A DNA stretch of 20,362 bases from an uncultured Marvinbryantia sp. (GTDB lineage Bacteria; Bacillota; Clostridia; Lachnospirales; Lachnospiraceae). Position 1 is the stretch's first letter; every line of letters starts with the position of its first letter. Positions 1 to 7,859 of the stretch are shown piece after piece. Made by a program: the position numbers and the translations under genes. The notes under the pieces are model-generated. The model did no database searches. It had not been told where the DNA came from and saw only the letters and a list, made by a program, of their open reading frames with translations. The DNA is taken from contig NZ_CAJKOX010000057.1 in NCBI RefSeq assembly GCF_905201705.1, positions 1 through 20,362 on the forward strand. The letters are read 5' to 3'.

Positions 1-2
1 TA

Positions 3-512
3 TTTCAGAACAGCCGTCTGATCAAGGCGTCCATTCTGGAAAATGTGCGTATGGGAAAACCGGAAGCTACCCGTGAGGAAGTTCTGACTGCCCTTCATCA
101 CGCGCAATGCGATGATATTCTGGAAAAACTCCCACAGGGTGTGGATACGGTCATCGGTACAAAGGGTGTCTATCTTTCCGGCGGCGAGCAGCAACGAATT
201 GCCATTGCCCGTGTGATGCTGAAAAATGCTCCGATTATCATTCTGGATGAAGCCACTGCCTTTGCTGACCCGGATAACGAAAGCCGCGTACAGGCTGCTT
301 TCTCAAAACTTTCCGAGGGAAAGACAGTGATTATGATTGCCCACAGGCTTTCTACCGTAACAAATGTGGATCAGATTTTTGTCATTCAGGACGGACAGGT
401 TGCCGAGTGCGGGAACAGTCGTGAATTGCTTGCAAAAGACGGCATTTTCAGCCGTATGTGGAAAAATTACCAGACTTCCGTGCAATGGAAGGTAACAAAG
501 GAGGTGCAGTGA
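3..512 (+). CDS. ABC half-transporter, C-terminal nucleotide-binding domain (5' end outside window)
   Basis: Only the last ~169 residues are present, entering at the Q-loop (FQ). Visible in order are the signature LSGGEQQR, Walker B IIILDEATAF with the catalytic Glu, a D-loop-region sequence AFADPDNE, and the switch His in IAHRLS. The membrane domain must lie upstream of the window. It is closely similar to the end of the 604-aa protein at 7860-9674, including the AFxDPxNE motif and a WK-containing tail, so it is the first partner of a heterodimer whose second partner follows one base later. By family (YbtP/YbtQ, IrtA/IrtB-like type IV ABC proteins that act in metal-chelate import) a metallophore role is inferred. 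Export of a peptide or drug is the main alternative. Confidence 0.9.
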   Translation, partial: FQNSRLIKASILENVRMGKPEATREEVLTALHHAQCDDILEKLPQGVDTVIGTKGVYLSGGEQQRIAIARVMLKNAPIIILDEATAFADPDNESRVQAAFSKLSEGKTVIMIAHRLSTVTNVDQIFVIQDGQVAECGNSRELLAKDGIFSRMWKNYQTSVQWKVTKEVQ

Positions 513-513
513 T

Positions 514-2247
514 ATGATCAAAAAACTGCAGAAAAAATATGCCCTGTCTGAACAGGGAGCAAAAGACCTGATCAAAGGCTGCCTGGCCTGTGTCCTTCAG
601 AATCTGTCTTTTATGTTTCCGGTGGGACTTTTATATTACCTGGTCAGCGATCTGATGAACGGGGGTGTTCCCGGTGGGAAAATTCCATTTTATGTGGCAG
701 GCTGCGTGGTGTGTATCGGCTTGATTCTGCTGACCACTTTCTTTCAATACAATGCGACCTATTTTGCCACTTACAAAGAAAGCGGTATCCGCCGCATTAC
801 CCTGGCAGAGCATCTGCGCAAAATCCCCCTTTCCTTTTTCGGGAAAAAGGATTTAGCCGATCTTACCAGTACCATTATGGCGGATTGCACCTTCCTGGAG
901 CAGAGTTTTTCGCATTTTATCCCTGAGCTTGCGGGTTCGATCATCTCTACAGTTCTGATTTCCATCGGTCTGCTCTTTACGGACTGGAGAATGGCACTGG
1001 CTGCCTTATGGGTTCTGCCGGTTGCCTTTGCGATTGTGGGATTTTCCGCAAAGATTCAGGAAAATCTGAATCAGAAAGCCATGGATGTAAAGATGGCCTG
1101 CGCAGACGGGATACAGGAGTGCATTGAAACGGTTCGTGACCTGAAAGCGAACAATGCGGAGCAGGCATATTTAAAAGGTCTGGAAAAGAAGATCCGTGCC
1201 GTGGAGCATCGTTCCATCCTCAATGAATTTGGTCTTGCTGCTTTTGTGGTTTCCGCGTCACTGGTGCTGAAGCTTGGTATTGCAACGGTTGCGCTGGTGG
1301 GAGCTGTTCTGCTCATGCAAGGAAGCCTCTCCGTGCTTACATTCTTTATGTTCCTTCTGGTAGTATCCCGTTTATATGACCCTCTGCAGGGCGCACTCCA
1401 GAATCTTGCGGCAGTCATCAGTACACGAACCAACATTGCCCGTATGAATGAGATTCTCGATCATCCGATCCAACAAGGCAGTGACAGGCTTTCCAATCAG
1501 GGGTATGATATTGTCTTTGACCATGTTGGGTTTGCCTACAATACCGGAGAAACCGTATTGAAAGATGTTTCCTTTACGGCAAAACAGGGAGAGGTTACGG
1601 CTTTGGTCGGCCCATCTGGCGGCGGAAAAACAACCGTATCCCGGCTGGCAGCAAGGTTCTGGGATATTAACAGAGGAAAGATTACCGTGGGAGGCATGGA
1701 TGTATCCCGAATTGACCCGGAAACACTGCTTTCTCTGTATTCCATCGTATTCCAGGATGTTACACTGTTTGACAATACGATTCTGGAAAATATCCGAATC
1801 GGAAACAAAGACGCCACAGATGAACAAGTCATTGCTGCTGCGAAACTTGCCAATGTGGATGAATTTGCGGAAAAACTGCCGGATGGATGGCATACCAATA
1901 TCGGGGAAAATGGCTGTGAACTTTCCGGCGGAGAGCGCCAGCGTATCTCTATTGCCCGTGCATTTCTGAAAAATGCGCCGATCATTCTTTTAGATGAAGC
2001 TACTGCTTCCCTGGATGTGGAGAATGAAACTCTGATACAGACAGCCCTTTCCCGTCTGATCGCAGATAAAACCGTTCTGGTTATCGCCCACAGGATGCGT
2101 ACCGTAGCCGGAGCAGATAAGATTGTTGTCCTTTCTGATGGCACCGTGGCAGAAGAAGGATCACCAAAGGATCTGGAAGAAAAGAATGGTGTATATGCCC
2201 ATATGGTAAAACTGCAGACAGAAAGCCAGAATTGGAAACTTGCGTAA
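514..2247 (+). CDS. ABC half-transporter, membrane domain fused to ATPase, second partner of cassette 1
   Basis: The 577-residue protein has an N-terminal membrane domain of about six segments (roughly residues 15-310) and a nucleotide-binding domain. The latter shows Walker A GPSGGGKTT near 366, signature LSGGERQR near 470, Walker B IILLDEAT near 490 and switch His in IAHR near 524. The start ATG follows the preceding stop by one base, with AAAGGAGGTG at 497-506 as ribosome binding site, so the two are co-transcribed partners. The D-loop region is ASLDVENE, unlike the AFADPDNE of the partner, which fits a heterodimer with unequal ATP sites. It is the same length as, and clearly paralogous to, the protein at 9678-11411. 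Metallophore import is inferred from family and context; the substrate is unknown. Confidence 0.93.
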   Translation: MIKKLQKKYALSEQGAKDLIKGCLACVLQNLSFMFPVGLLYYLVSDLMNGGVPGGKIPFYVAGCVVCIGLILLTTFFQYNATYFATYKESGIRRITLAEHLRKIPLSFFGKKDLADLTSTIMADCTFLEQSFSHFIPELAGSIISTVLISIGLLFTDWRMALAALWVLPVAFAIVGFSAKIQENLNQKAMDVKMACADGIQECIETVRDLKANNAEQAYLKGLEKKIRAVEHRSILNEFGLAAFVVSASLVLKLGIATVALVGAVLLMQGSLSVLTFFMFLLVVSRLYDPLQGALQNLAAVISTRTNIARMNEILDHPIQQGSDRLSNQGYDIVFDHVGFAYNTGETVLKDVSFTAKQGEVTALVGPSGGGKTTVSRLAARFWDINRGKITVGGMDVSRIDPETLLSLYSIVFQDVTLFDNTILENIRIGNKDATDEQVIAAAKLANVDEFAEKLPDGWHTNIGENGCELSGGERQRISIARAFLKNAPIILLDEATASLDVENETLIQTALSRLIADKTVLVIAHRMRTVAGADKIVVLSDGTVAEEGSPKDLEEKNGVYAHMVKLQTESQNWKLA

Positions 2248-2263
2248 AGAAGGAGGAAATGTA

Positions 2264-2923
2264 ATGAACAAGAACCATTGTAAGCAGGAAAATATCCGAC
2301 TTGGTACCCACGGAGAAGACTATGGAAGCTGGATGTCCAACCCTGTCTTTTACATCATTGGCGGAATCATGGAACAGGTTCATCGAGTCGTTCTTTCTCA
2401 TCTGGACTATGACGGCGAGGGGAAGATTCTGGAAGTAGGCTGCGGCTCCGGAGCATTGACAATCCGTTCAGCTCTGACATGGCCGAAAGCAAAAGTGATC
2501 GGTGTTGATCACTGGGGCGCTGTGTATAATTACAGCAAAGCACTCTGCGAGAAGAATGCTGCCAGGGAGGGCGTGGCTTCCCGCTGTGTATTTCAGCACG
2601 GTGATGCGAAGCAGCTGGATTTTCCTGATGAGAGTTTTGATGTAGTCATCAGCAACTATGTCTATCACAATGTTATGGGTGCTGATATGCAGAAACTGCT
2701 GCTGGAAAGCCTGCGGGTATTGAAAAAAGGCGGCGTCTTTGCACTCAACGATGATATGAAACCAAAGATGTACGGTGACATGGAAGGTTTTGCGCAGAAA
2801 CTGCGGGATATGGGGTATGAGGAAGTACGACTCGTTGATATCGCACAGGAAGCTTTTGGCTCCCACCGTCGGGCTGCCATGATGATGCTGGGGTCTTCCC
2901 GGTTGCTTGTCGGCAGAAAGTAA
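2264..2923 (+). CDS. Class I SAM-dependent methyltransferase (UbiE/Methyltransf_11-like)
   Basis: The 219-residue protein carries a Rossmann-type methyltransferase core: motif I ILEVGCGSGAL at about residues 55-65, an acidic residue after the second strand (VIGVDHW), and VISNYVYHNV followed by LKKGGVFAL, typical of the UbiE-like fold. The ATG at 2264 is chosen because AGGAGG at 2251-2256 is well spaced from it; an in-frame TTG at 2240 would overlap the previous gene and lacks such a site. It follows the ABC gene by 16 bases and is probably in its operon. The substrate is not evident. It might modify the transported chelator, but similar methyltransferases occur beside ABC genes without a known role. 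Confidence 0.88.
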   Translation: MNKNHCKQENIRLGTHGEDYGSWMSNPVFYIIGGIMEQVHRVVLSHLDYDGEGKILEVGCGSGALTIRSALTWPKAKVIGVDHWGAVYNYSKALCEKNAAREGVASRCVFQHGDAKQLDFPDESFDVVISNYVYHNVMGADMQKLLLESLRVLKKGGVFALNDDMKPKMYGDMEGFAQKLRDMGYEEVRLVDIAQEAFGSHRRAAMMMLGSSRLLVGRK

Positions 2924-2947
2924 TGTATCAAAACAGGAGGTTTGGCT

Positions 2948-3754
2948 ATGTCCAAGTTAGGAGTCGTGGAGGATACACTGTTCGTCCCTATGCTGGGAAG
3001 AATTTATGCTAGTGAGCATTACCCGCAAATTTTATATGATAAAAAAGCATTGGAATTGAAAAAGAAGCTGCCTTCAGACTTGATTAAACAGAATATGCAG
3101 AGCCAGTATACCCTTTTGGCCTCTGCTTCCCGGTCTGCTAATATGGATCGGATTATTCGGGCTTTTCTGGAACGCAGACCGGACGGTGTGATTGTCCAGC
3201 TGGGCTGTGGTCTGGAAACAACCTATCACCGATGTGATAACGGAAAGACACACTGGTATGCCATGGATCTGCCTCATGTAATCGAATACCGGCGGGGACT
3301 TCTTCCCGAACCAGAGAGGGAATTATATATTTCCGGGGATGCCTTTGCAAAGGATTGGATCAAAAAAGTTCGCAATGATGTACTTGATGCTCCTATTCTC
3401 GTTACTGCAGGCGGATTATTTCATTATTTTGAGGAACATAAGGTCATTGCCCTTCTGCGTATGATTGGGCAATTTGGAAATATGGAAGTTGTTTTTGATA
3501 CGGTGAACAAAAGAGGAATGACCATGATGAAGAAAAAATATATGAAACAGGTCGGCCATGCCGATGCACAGATGTTCTTTTATGTGGATTCAGCGGAAGA
3601 ACTGGCAGCAAAGATCGGGGGTAATGTGAAGGTGATTGCGGAGGAACCATACTATCGTTACATCCCTAAAAATGGCTTAAAGCTATCCACAAAGGTCAGT
3701 ATGGCGGTTTCTGATCGGTTCTGCATGGTGAAGATGATACAGTTGAAATTATAG
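2948..3754 (+). CDS. SAM-dependent methyltransferase, leucine carboxyl methyltransferase-like (LCM/COG3315 type)
   Basis: The 268-residue protein has the LCM-family pattern: a glycine-rich SAM loop VIVQLGCGLETTYHRC near residues 81-95, then WYAMDLPHVIEYR with the acidic residue that holds the SAM ribose, then a DAPILVTAGGLFHYF strand/helix. Bacterial members are O-methyltransferases often found in polyketide or other secondary-metabolite loci. The ATG at 2948 sits seven bases after AGGAGG (2935-2940); an in-frame TTG at 2942 is too close to that site. It is unrelated in family to the methyltransferase just upstream, so this is not a duplication. It is the last gene of cassette 1, and I see no strong terminator hairpin after it. 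The substrate is unknown. Confidence 0.85.
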   Translation: MSKLGVVEDTLFVPMLGRIYASEHYPQILYDKKALELKKKLPSDLIKQNMQSQYTLLASASRSANMDRIIRAFLERRPDGVIVQLGCGLETTYHRCDNGKTHWYAMDLPHVIEYRRGLLPEPERELYISGDAFAKDWIKKVRNDVLDAPILVTAGGLFHYFEEHKVIALLRMIGQFGNMEVVFDTVNKRGMTMMKKKYMKQVGHADAQMFFYVDSAEELAAKIGGNVKVIAEEPYYRYIPKNGLKLSTKVSMAVSDRFCMVKMIQLKL

Positions 3755-3793
3755 ATACTTTTGCGCGAAAAAGAAAAGAGGTGAAATCTTGTT

Positions 3794-3913
3794 ATGACAT
3801 ATAATAATTGTTACCTCAATCAACTCTACAGTGATTTGCTTTTCAATGAATTAGAGCGAGGATGTATTACTCAAATAAAAATTAAGCACGGGGTGATTTT
3901 TTCTAATTGGTAA
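3794..3913 (+). CDS. Possible 39-residue small protein of unknown function
   Basis: An ATG preceded by GAGGTG (3778-3783, ten bases away) opens a 39-codon frame ending in TAA at 3911. The predicted peptide starts MTYNNCYLNQ and ends VIFSNW. It has no signal peptide or membrane segment and resembles nothing I recognise. It lies alone in the 218-base gap between the second methyltransferase and the AraC-type regulator, in a more AT-rich stretch. It could be a real small protein, a leader peptide for the regulator, or a chance frame. Confidence 0.3.
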   Translation: MTYNNCYLNQLYSDLLFNELERGCITQIKIKHGVIFSNW

Positions 3914-3925
3914 TGAAACTACCAA
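3907..3925. promoter_or_regulatory. Short inverted repeat upstream of the AraC-type regulator
   Basis: TTGGTA and TACCAA form a perfect six-base inverted repeat around a seven-base spacer, about 50 bases before the regulator start, followed by an A run and an AT-rich stretch containing TATTAT at 3932-3937. It could be an operator for autoregulation, but the arms are short and may be chance. Confidence 0.25.
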
Positions 3926-3972
3926 AAAAACTATTATATATTTAGTTTATATCAACTGATAGGGAGGTGGAA

Positions 3973-4929
3973 ATGAGCATGAGTGAACTCCACAAACCAG
4001 AATGGTATGGGGAATATGCTGTAATTAAAAATAAGTATAATGATTATGTTCAAGTGGAGTATAAATGCAATGGAACAGGAAGCCTATATGACTATGACCT
4101 TTTCCCTGGTATTGACTTGATTTTTATGGATTTTAATTGTTCAGATATTTTCCATGAGCCTATTCCTAATAAGAATATCATTGAAATCCGGCATTACCAA
4201 AAAGGACGTGTTGAGTTTGAGTTAAGAAATAACAAAGTGTTCCACATGAAAGAAGGAGAATTTTGCATTAATGCTCTTGCAAATATTCCTGCGGCGTATT
4301 CCTTCCCCTTTGGATATAGCGTAGGACTAAGCTGTGTGATTGATAAGGATTCTGTCGATGCGGAAACGCAACAGATTTTTTCGTACTACAACATTGATGT
4401 TCTAAATCTGGGACGAGAACTGGAATTAGAAAAAAAGTGGTTTTTATGTCGAACGCCTCAGCGTCTGTTACATATCTTCGATGAATTGTACGCGGCAAAA
4501 GGTATTGAAGGGAGAAATTACTTCCGTATCAAATTATTGGAACTATTTTACCATATCAAACAGCTGCGGATTGAAGATCAGTATGAGGCAACGTATTATG
4601 CCAAAGAACAAATTGAAATCATCAAACGCATCCGCCAACAGCTCATAGAAAACCTCGACAAAAAAATATCCATAGAAGAACTTTTGCGAAAGGAGCCAAT
4701 GAGCAAGGTCACATTTCAAGCTATTTTCAAACAGATTTATGGCGATACGCCCTATGCACATATCAAAAAGTATAAAATGAATCTTGCGGCTGTTTATTTG
4801 CAGGAAACAGATCAATCAATCACGCAAATAGCCGGTGAACTTGGATATTCAAATATTAGTAAATTTGCGCGAGCCTTTCAAGAAGTGTTTGGAATGCTTC
4901 CAAAGGATTACCGTAAAGCAAAAAAGTGA
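3973..4929 (+). CDS. AraC-family transcriptional regulator
   Basis: The 318-residue protein ends in an AraC/XylS DNA-binding domain with two helix-turn-helix units: one near residues 231-256 (ISIEELL then VTFQAIFKQIYG), the other near 283-315 (ITQIAGELGYSNISKFARAF then PKDYRK). The N-terminal ~200 residues are an unassigned sensing domain. The ATG at 3973 is five bases after GGAGG (3963-3967); an ATG six bases later is equally in frame. The gene is transcribed toward the ECF operon starting 132 bases downstream. In yersiniabactin-type loci the AraC-like YbtA activates the uptake genes when the chelator is present, and that role is inferred here from position. The gene is more AT-rich than the transporter genes downstream. 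Confidence 0.93.
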   Translation: MSMSELHKPEWYGEYAVIKNKYNDYVQVEYKCNGTGSLYDYDLFPGIDLIFMDFNCSDIFHEPIPNKNIIEIRHYQKGRVEFELRNNKVFHMKEGEFCINALANIPAAYSFPFGYSVGLSCVIDKDSVDAETQQIFSYYNIDVLNLGRELELEKKWFLCRTPQRLLHIFDELYAAKGIEGRNYFRIKLLELFYHIKQLRIEDQYEATYYAKEQIEIIKRIRQQLIENLDKKISIEELLRKEPMSKVTFQAIFKQIYGDTPYAHIKKYKMNLAAVYLQETDQSITQIAGELGYSNISKFARAFQEVFGMLPKDYRKAKK

Positions 4930-4999
4930 TTTAACTTTTGGGCTGTTTTCTTGATTTACTTTTCCCTTTGGAGTAGTTAGAGACTGCAAACCGGTGTAG

Positions 5000-5039
5000 A
5001 ATGACAGTGTAGTTAGTTATTGCTAACTACACTGTCATT
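5000..5039. promoter_or_regulatory. 17-bp perfect palindrome in the leader of the ECF operon (operator or terminator/attenuator)
   Basis: Arm AATGACAGTGTAGTTAG (5000-5016) is perfectly repeated in inverse orientation at 5023-5039, with a six-base loop TTATTG, and is followed by TTTATTTTA. As RNA this is a long hairpin with a U-rich tail, so it could terminate the araC-type transcript or attenuate the operon. As DNA it overlaps a possible -10 TAGAAT (4997-5002), and its centre has TTAG/CTAA half-sites like those in DtxR/IdeR operators. It could therefore be the operator of the DtxR-like protein at 11436. The sequence does not decide between these. It ends eight bases before the S-component ribosome binding site. 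Confidence 0.7.
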
Positions 5040-5061
5040 TTATTTTAAGGAGGTTTCAAAG

Positions 5062-5673
5062 ATGGAACAAACGGTGAAGAAAAAGTTTGGCATTCGCGAT
5101 ATTATGACGATTGCCGCAATGATGGTCATCAATTTTGCTATTGCAATGATAATTGGTATGGTTACATTGCCTTTTCCGGTAGTATATTTGTACGGCTCTG
5201 CCGGAATTGATGCATTTATCGGCGCAATCTTTTATCTGGTTGCAGCAAACCGCGTCAACAAACACGGACTGTTGTTTGCATGGGCTGCGGTTTATGGGGT
5301 GATTCAAGGAGTTATGGGTTATATGTTCTTGATTCCCTATTTCTTGATTGTAGCTCTCGTTGCCGAACTGTGCATGGTTGGCAAGAATACATACCAAAGT
5401 GCGGTTCGTAACCGAATTGGCTGGATGGTCAACTCAATCGGTAATTTTGTAGGTTGTGCCGTACCGTTGTGGTGGTCCTGGGACAGTTATCAGGAAATGG
5501 CTGCAAACAGTGGTTTTGATGCCAACACCTTAAATATGCAGCTCTCTATGGTAACGTCTCCTGCGCTGATGCTTTTGGGCGTTGTTATTACTGCGGTTCT
5601 TGCAATCCTCGGCACGTTGTTTGGCCAGCGTCTGCTCAGAAAGCATTTCCAAAAGGCAGGCATTGTAGGATGA
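5062..5673 (+). CDS. ECF transporter substrate-binding S component, MptD/Trep_Strep family
   Basis: The 203-residue integral membrane protein has about six hydrophobic segments. Its N-terminal stretch (KFGIRDIMTIAAMMVINFA), LPFPVVYLYGSAGIDAF, and conserved glycine/alanine-rich helices match the MptD (Trep_Strep) family of ECF S components. S components bind the substrate in the membrane and dock on a T/A module, which is encoded directly downstream. AGGAGG at 5048-5053 is eight bases before this ATG, which fixes the start; a TTG at 5020 in the palindrome loop is not credible. Its stop overlaps the next start (ATGA), so translation is coupled. Family members accompany siderophore-type uptake genes; metallophore or metal-chelate uptake is inferred, and vitamin-like substrates remain possible. 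Confidence 0.88.
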   Translation: MEQTVKKKFGIRDIMTIAAMMVINFAIAMIIGMVTLPFPVVYLYGSAGIDAFIGAIFYLVAANRVNKHGLLFAWAAVYGVIQGVMGYMFLIPYFLIVALVAELCMVGKNTYQSAVRNRIGWMVNSIGNFVGCAVPLWWSWDSYQEMAANSGFDANTLNMQLSMVTSPALMLLGVVITAVLAILGTLFGQRLLRKHFQKAGIVG

Positions 5674-6368
5674 TGGCCGTATCAAAAAGCAGACGGATTG
5701 ATCGAATTGACGGGCGCACAGTTCTTTTCCTGACGCTGTGCGCTTGTCTTGTTACTTTCCTTACAACAAGTTTTTTAGGACATGGAATTTTTACCCTTTG
5801 GATTTGTTTGATCCTGTGCTGGTTTGGTTTGTTTCGTCAGGCGATTGGGTGCTTTTCAATTTATATGGTTGCACTTGTATGGCTACTGATTGAAATGAAA
5901 TATAAAATCAGTGTCCCATCTCCACTGTTGCTCAGCATGGTTTACAAACTTTTGCTTCCGGCTATGCCTGCCTATCTTCTGGCTAAAATCCCCTCTGGGA
6001 AATTAACGGCCAGCTTGAGAAGAATGCCGATTTCTACCCATATCATGCTTGTATTGATCGTCATGCTCCGCTTTGCGCCGACTGTGCTGCATGAATTTGG
6101 AGAAGTCAGGGAAGCCATGAAAATTCGTGGCTTCTTAAAATCGGTCGGTAATGTTTTGAGGCATCCAATGGACACGTTGGAATACGCCATTGTTCCGATG
6201 GTGTTCCGCTCCTTAAAGATCGCGGACGAGTTAGCAGCTTCTGCCATAGTCAGGGGAATTGAAAGCCCCTACAAGAAAGAAAGCTACTATGTCAGCCGGA
6301 TCGCTGTGCTGGATTGCGTTTTGATTGTTGTCAGCGTGGGAGCTGCCGTGTGCTGCTGTCTTTTATAG
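5670..6368 (+). CDS. ECF transporter transmembrane T component (CbiQ/EcfT family)
   Basis: The 232-residue membrane protein has several hydrophobic segments in its first ~110 residues. Two coupling-helix motifs of the EcfT family follow: EAMKIRGF in the middle and SAIVRGIE near the end, the X-R-G elements that touch the ATPase grooves. The start ATG overlaps the S-component stop in an ATGA arrangement; a second ATG follows at once. It links the S component to the double ATPase encoded ten bases downstream. It is somewhat short for the family but has both functional motifs, so it is likely complete. Confidence 0.9.
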   Translation: MMAVSKSRRIDRIDGRTVLFLTLCACLVTFLTTSFLGHGIFTLWICLILCWFGLFRQAIGCFSIYMVALVWLLIEMKYKISVPSPLLLSMVYKLLLPAMPAYLLAKIPSGKLTASLRRMPISTHIMLVLIVMLRFAPTVLHEFGEVREAMKIRGFLKSVGNVLRHPMDTLEYAIVPMVFRSLKIADELAASAIVRGIESPYKKESYYVSRIAVLDCVLIVVSVGAAVCCCLL

Positions 6369-6378
6369 GAGGAATGGA

Positions 6379-7857
6379 ATGGGAAAAGAAATTATGATCC
6401 GTGACCTGACCTTTTCCTATGGCGGGAACGGAAATCAACTGGAACATATATCATTAGACATTGCCGCCGGGGAGGTCATTGTTATGACCGGCCCATCGGG
6501 AAGTGGGAAAAGCTCTTTGACAAGAGTAATTAACGGCCTGATCCCCTACTTTTACGAGGGAGAATTAAGCGGTGAGGTTTTTGTGGATGGAAAACTGCTG
6601 AAAGAGATTCCTTCCTGGGAACGCGGCAAAATCGCAGGAAATGTATTTCAAGACCCGAGGAGCCAGTTTTTTGCCAATGAGGTCGCAGGCGAGATTGCTT
6701 TTGGCTGTGAGAACTACGGTTATTCCCATGAAGAAATTCAGAACCATGTTCACCGGGCAGCGGCGAACATCAAGATTCAGGATATTTTGGATCACAGCCT
6801 GCACAGCCTGTCCTATGGAATGCGTCAGAAGGTTGCGATTGCATCCGCAGAGGCGATTGATCCTGAAATCTATGTCATGGATGAACCGTCTGCCAATCTG
6901 GATATTGCATCTACCTACCGCTTTGCAGATATTATTCACGATTTGAAGAAGAAGGGAAAAACCATCATTATAGCGGAACACCGGCTTTATTATCTGATGG
7001 ATCTGGCAGACCGTTTCCTGTGTGTCCAGAAAGGGAAAATTGTGCGGGAATTTACTGCACAGCAGATGAAAGCTCTGACTAATAAGGAAATCCAGGCGCT
7101 GGGGCTTCGAACTCCTAACCTGCATCAGATTGAGCAAACGGAAATCCCGTCTGCGGCAACCAGTGAGGTTGTTCTGGAAGTGAAAAAACTGAACCACTCT
7201 TTTGGTGAAACGATTGTATCTAAGGATATTGACTTTCAATGCCATAAGGGAGAAGCGATAGCCCTGATCGGCCCAAACGGGACGGGCAAAAGCACCATAG
7301 GGCGAATCTTGGCAGGGCTTTTGAAAGAGAAATCCGGCGAAGTCGTTTTATTCGGAAAGCATTGTAGACCGAAAGGCCGCTTGGGAAAGGTCTGGTATAT
7401 TCCCCAGGATTTAGACAGTCAGCTATTCGGTGAGGATTTGCTTGACGAACTGACTACCGGCGCAGAAGTCAACCCGGAGCGGAAACAAGCGGCGGAAGAA
7501 ATCCTGGAGGCCCTGGAACTGACGCCATTCATCAAACAGCATCCCTCTACGCTGTCAGGAGGGCAAAAGCAGCGGCTGGCTCTTGGCGTGGCTCTAATGC
7601 ACGAAGCGCCGATTATCGTACTGGATGAACCGACAAGCGGGCTGGACGGTACGAATATGCGGAATGTCAGCCGGATGATCCGCAAGCTGGCGAAAATGGG
7701 GCGCACCATTATCGTCATTACCCATGACGCGGAGTGTGCGCTTGCCTGCTGTGAGCGGGCAATACGCCTGGAGAACGGCTGCATTACCGATGATTTTCAA
7801 ATCAGAGGCGCAGAGCTTCTCTTAGACAAAATTGGATATGACAAAAAGGAGGGTTAG
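6379..7857 (+). CDS. ECF transporter ATPase with two fused nucleotide-binding domains
   Basis: The 492-residue protein has two ABC ATPase domains, equivalent to fused EcfA and EcfA'. Domain 1 has Walker A GPSGSGKSS near residue 38, a nonstandard signature LSYGMRQK near 144 and Walker B IYVMDEPSANLD. Domain 2 has GPNGTGKST near 298, the standard LSGGQKQR near 392 and IIVLDEPTSGLD. TAGGAGG at 6366-6372 supports the ATG at 6379; the upstream in-frame ATG at 6325 lies inside the T gene and lacks a site. It sits in the cytoplasm and powers the S/T pair encoded before it. The nonconsensus first signature suggests that the two composite ATP sites differ in activity. Confidence 0.93.
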   Translation: MGKEIMIRDLTFSYGGNGNQLEHISLDIAAGEVIVMTGPSGSGKSSLTRVINGLIPYFYEGELSGEVFVDGKLLKEIPSWERGKIAGNVFQDPRSQFFANEVAGEIAFGCENYGYSHEEIQNHVHRAAANIKIQDILDHSLHSLSYGMRQKVAIASAEAIDPEIYVMDEPSANLDIASTYRFADIIHDLKKKGKTIIIAEHRLYYLMDLADRFLCVQKGKIVREFTAQQMKALTNKEIQALGLRTPNLHQIEQTEIPSAATSEVVLEVKKLNHSFGETIVSKDIDFQCHKGEAIALIGPNGTGKSTIGRILAGLLKEKSGEVVLFGKHCRPKGRLGKVWYIPQDLDSQLFGEDLLDELTTGAEVNPERKQAAEEILEALELTPFIKQHPSTLSGGQKQRLALGVALMHEAPIIVLDEPTSGLDGTNMRNVSRMIRKLAKMGRTIIVITHDAECALACCERAIRLENGCITDDFQIRGAELLLDKIGYDKKEG

Positions 7858-7859
7858 AA

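Noticed and set aside
303..2144. Long minus-strand frames opposite the first ABC genes (up to 202 codons)
   Set aside because: They are antisense shadows of conserved ABC domains; their peptides show no family pattern and no ribosome binding sites.
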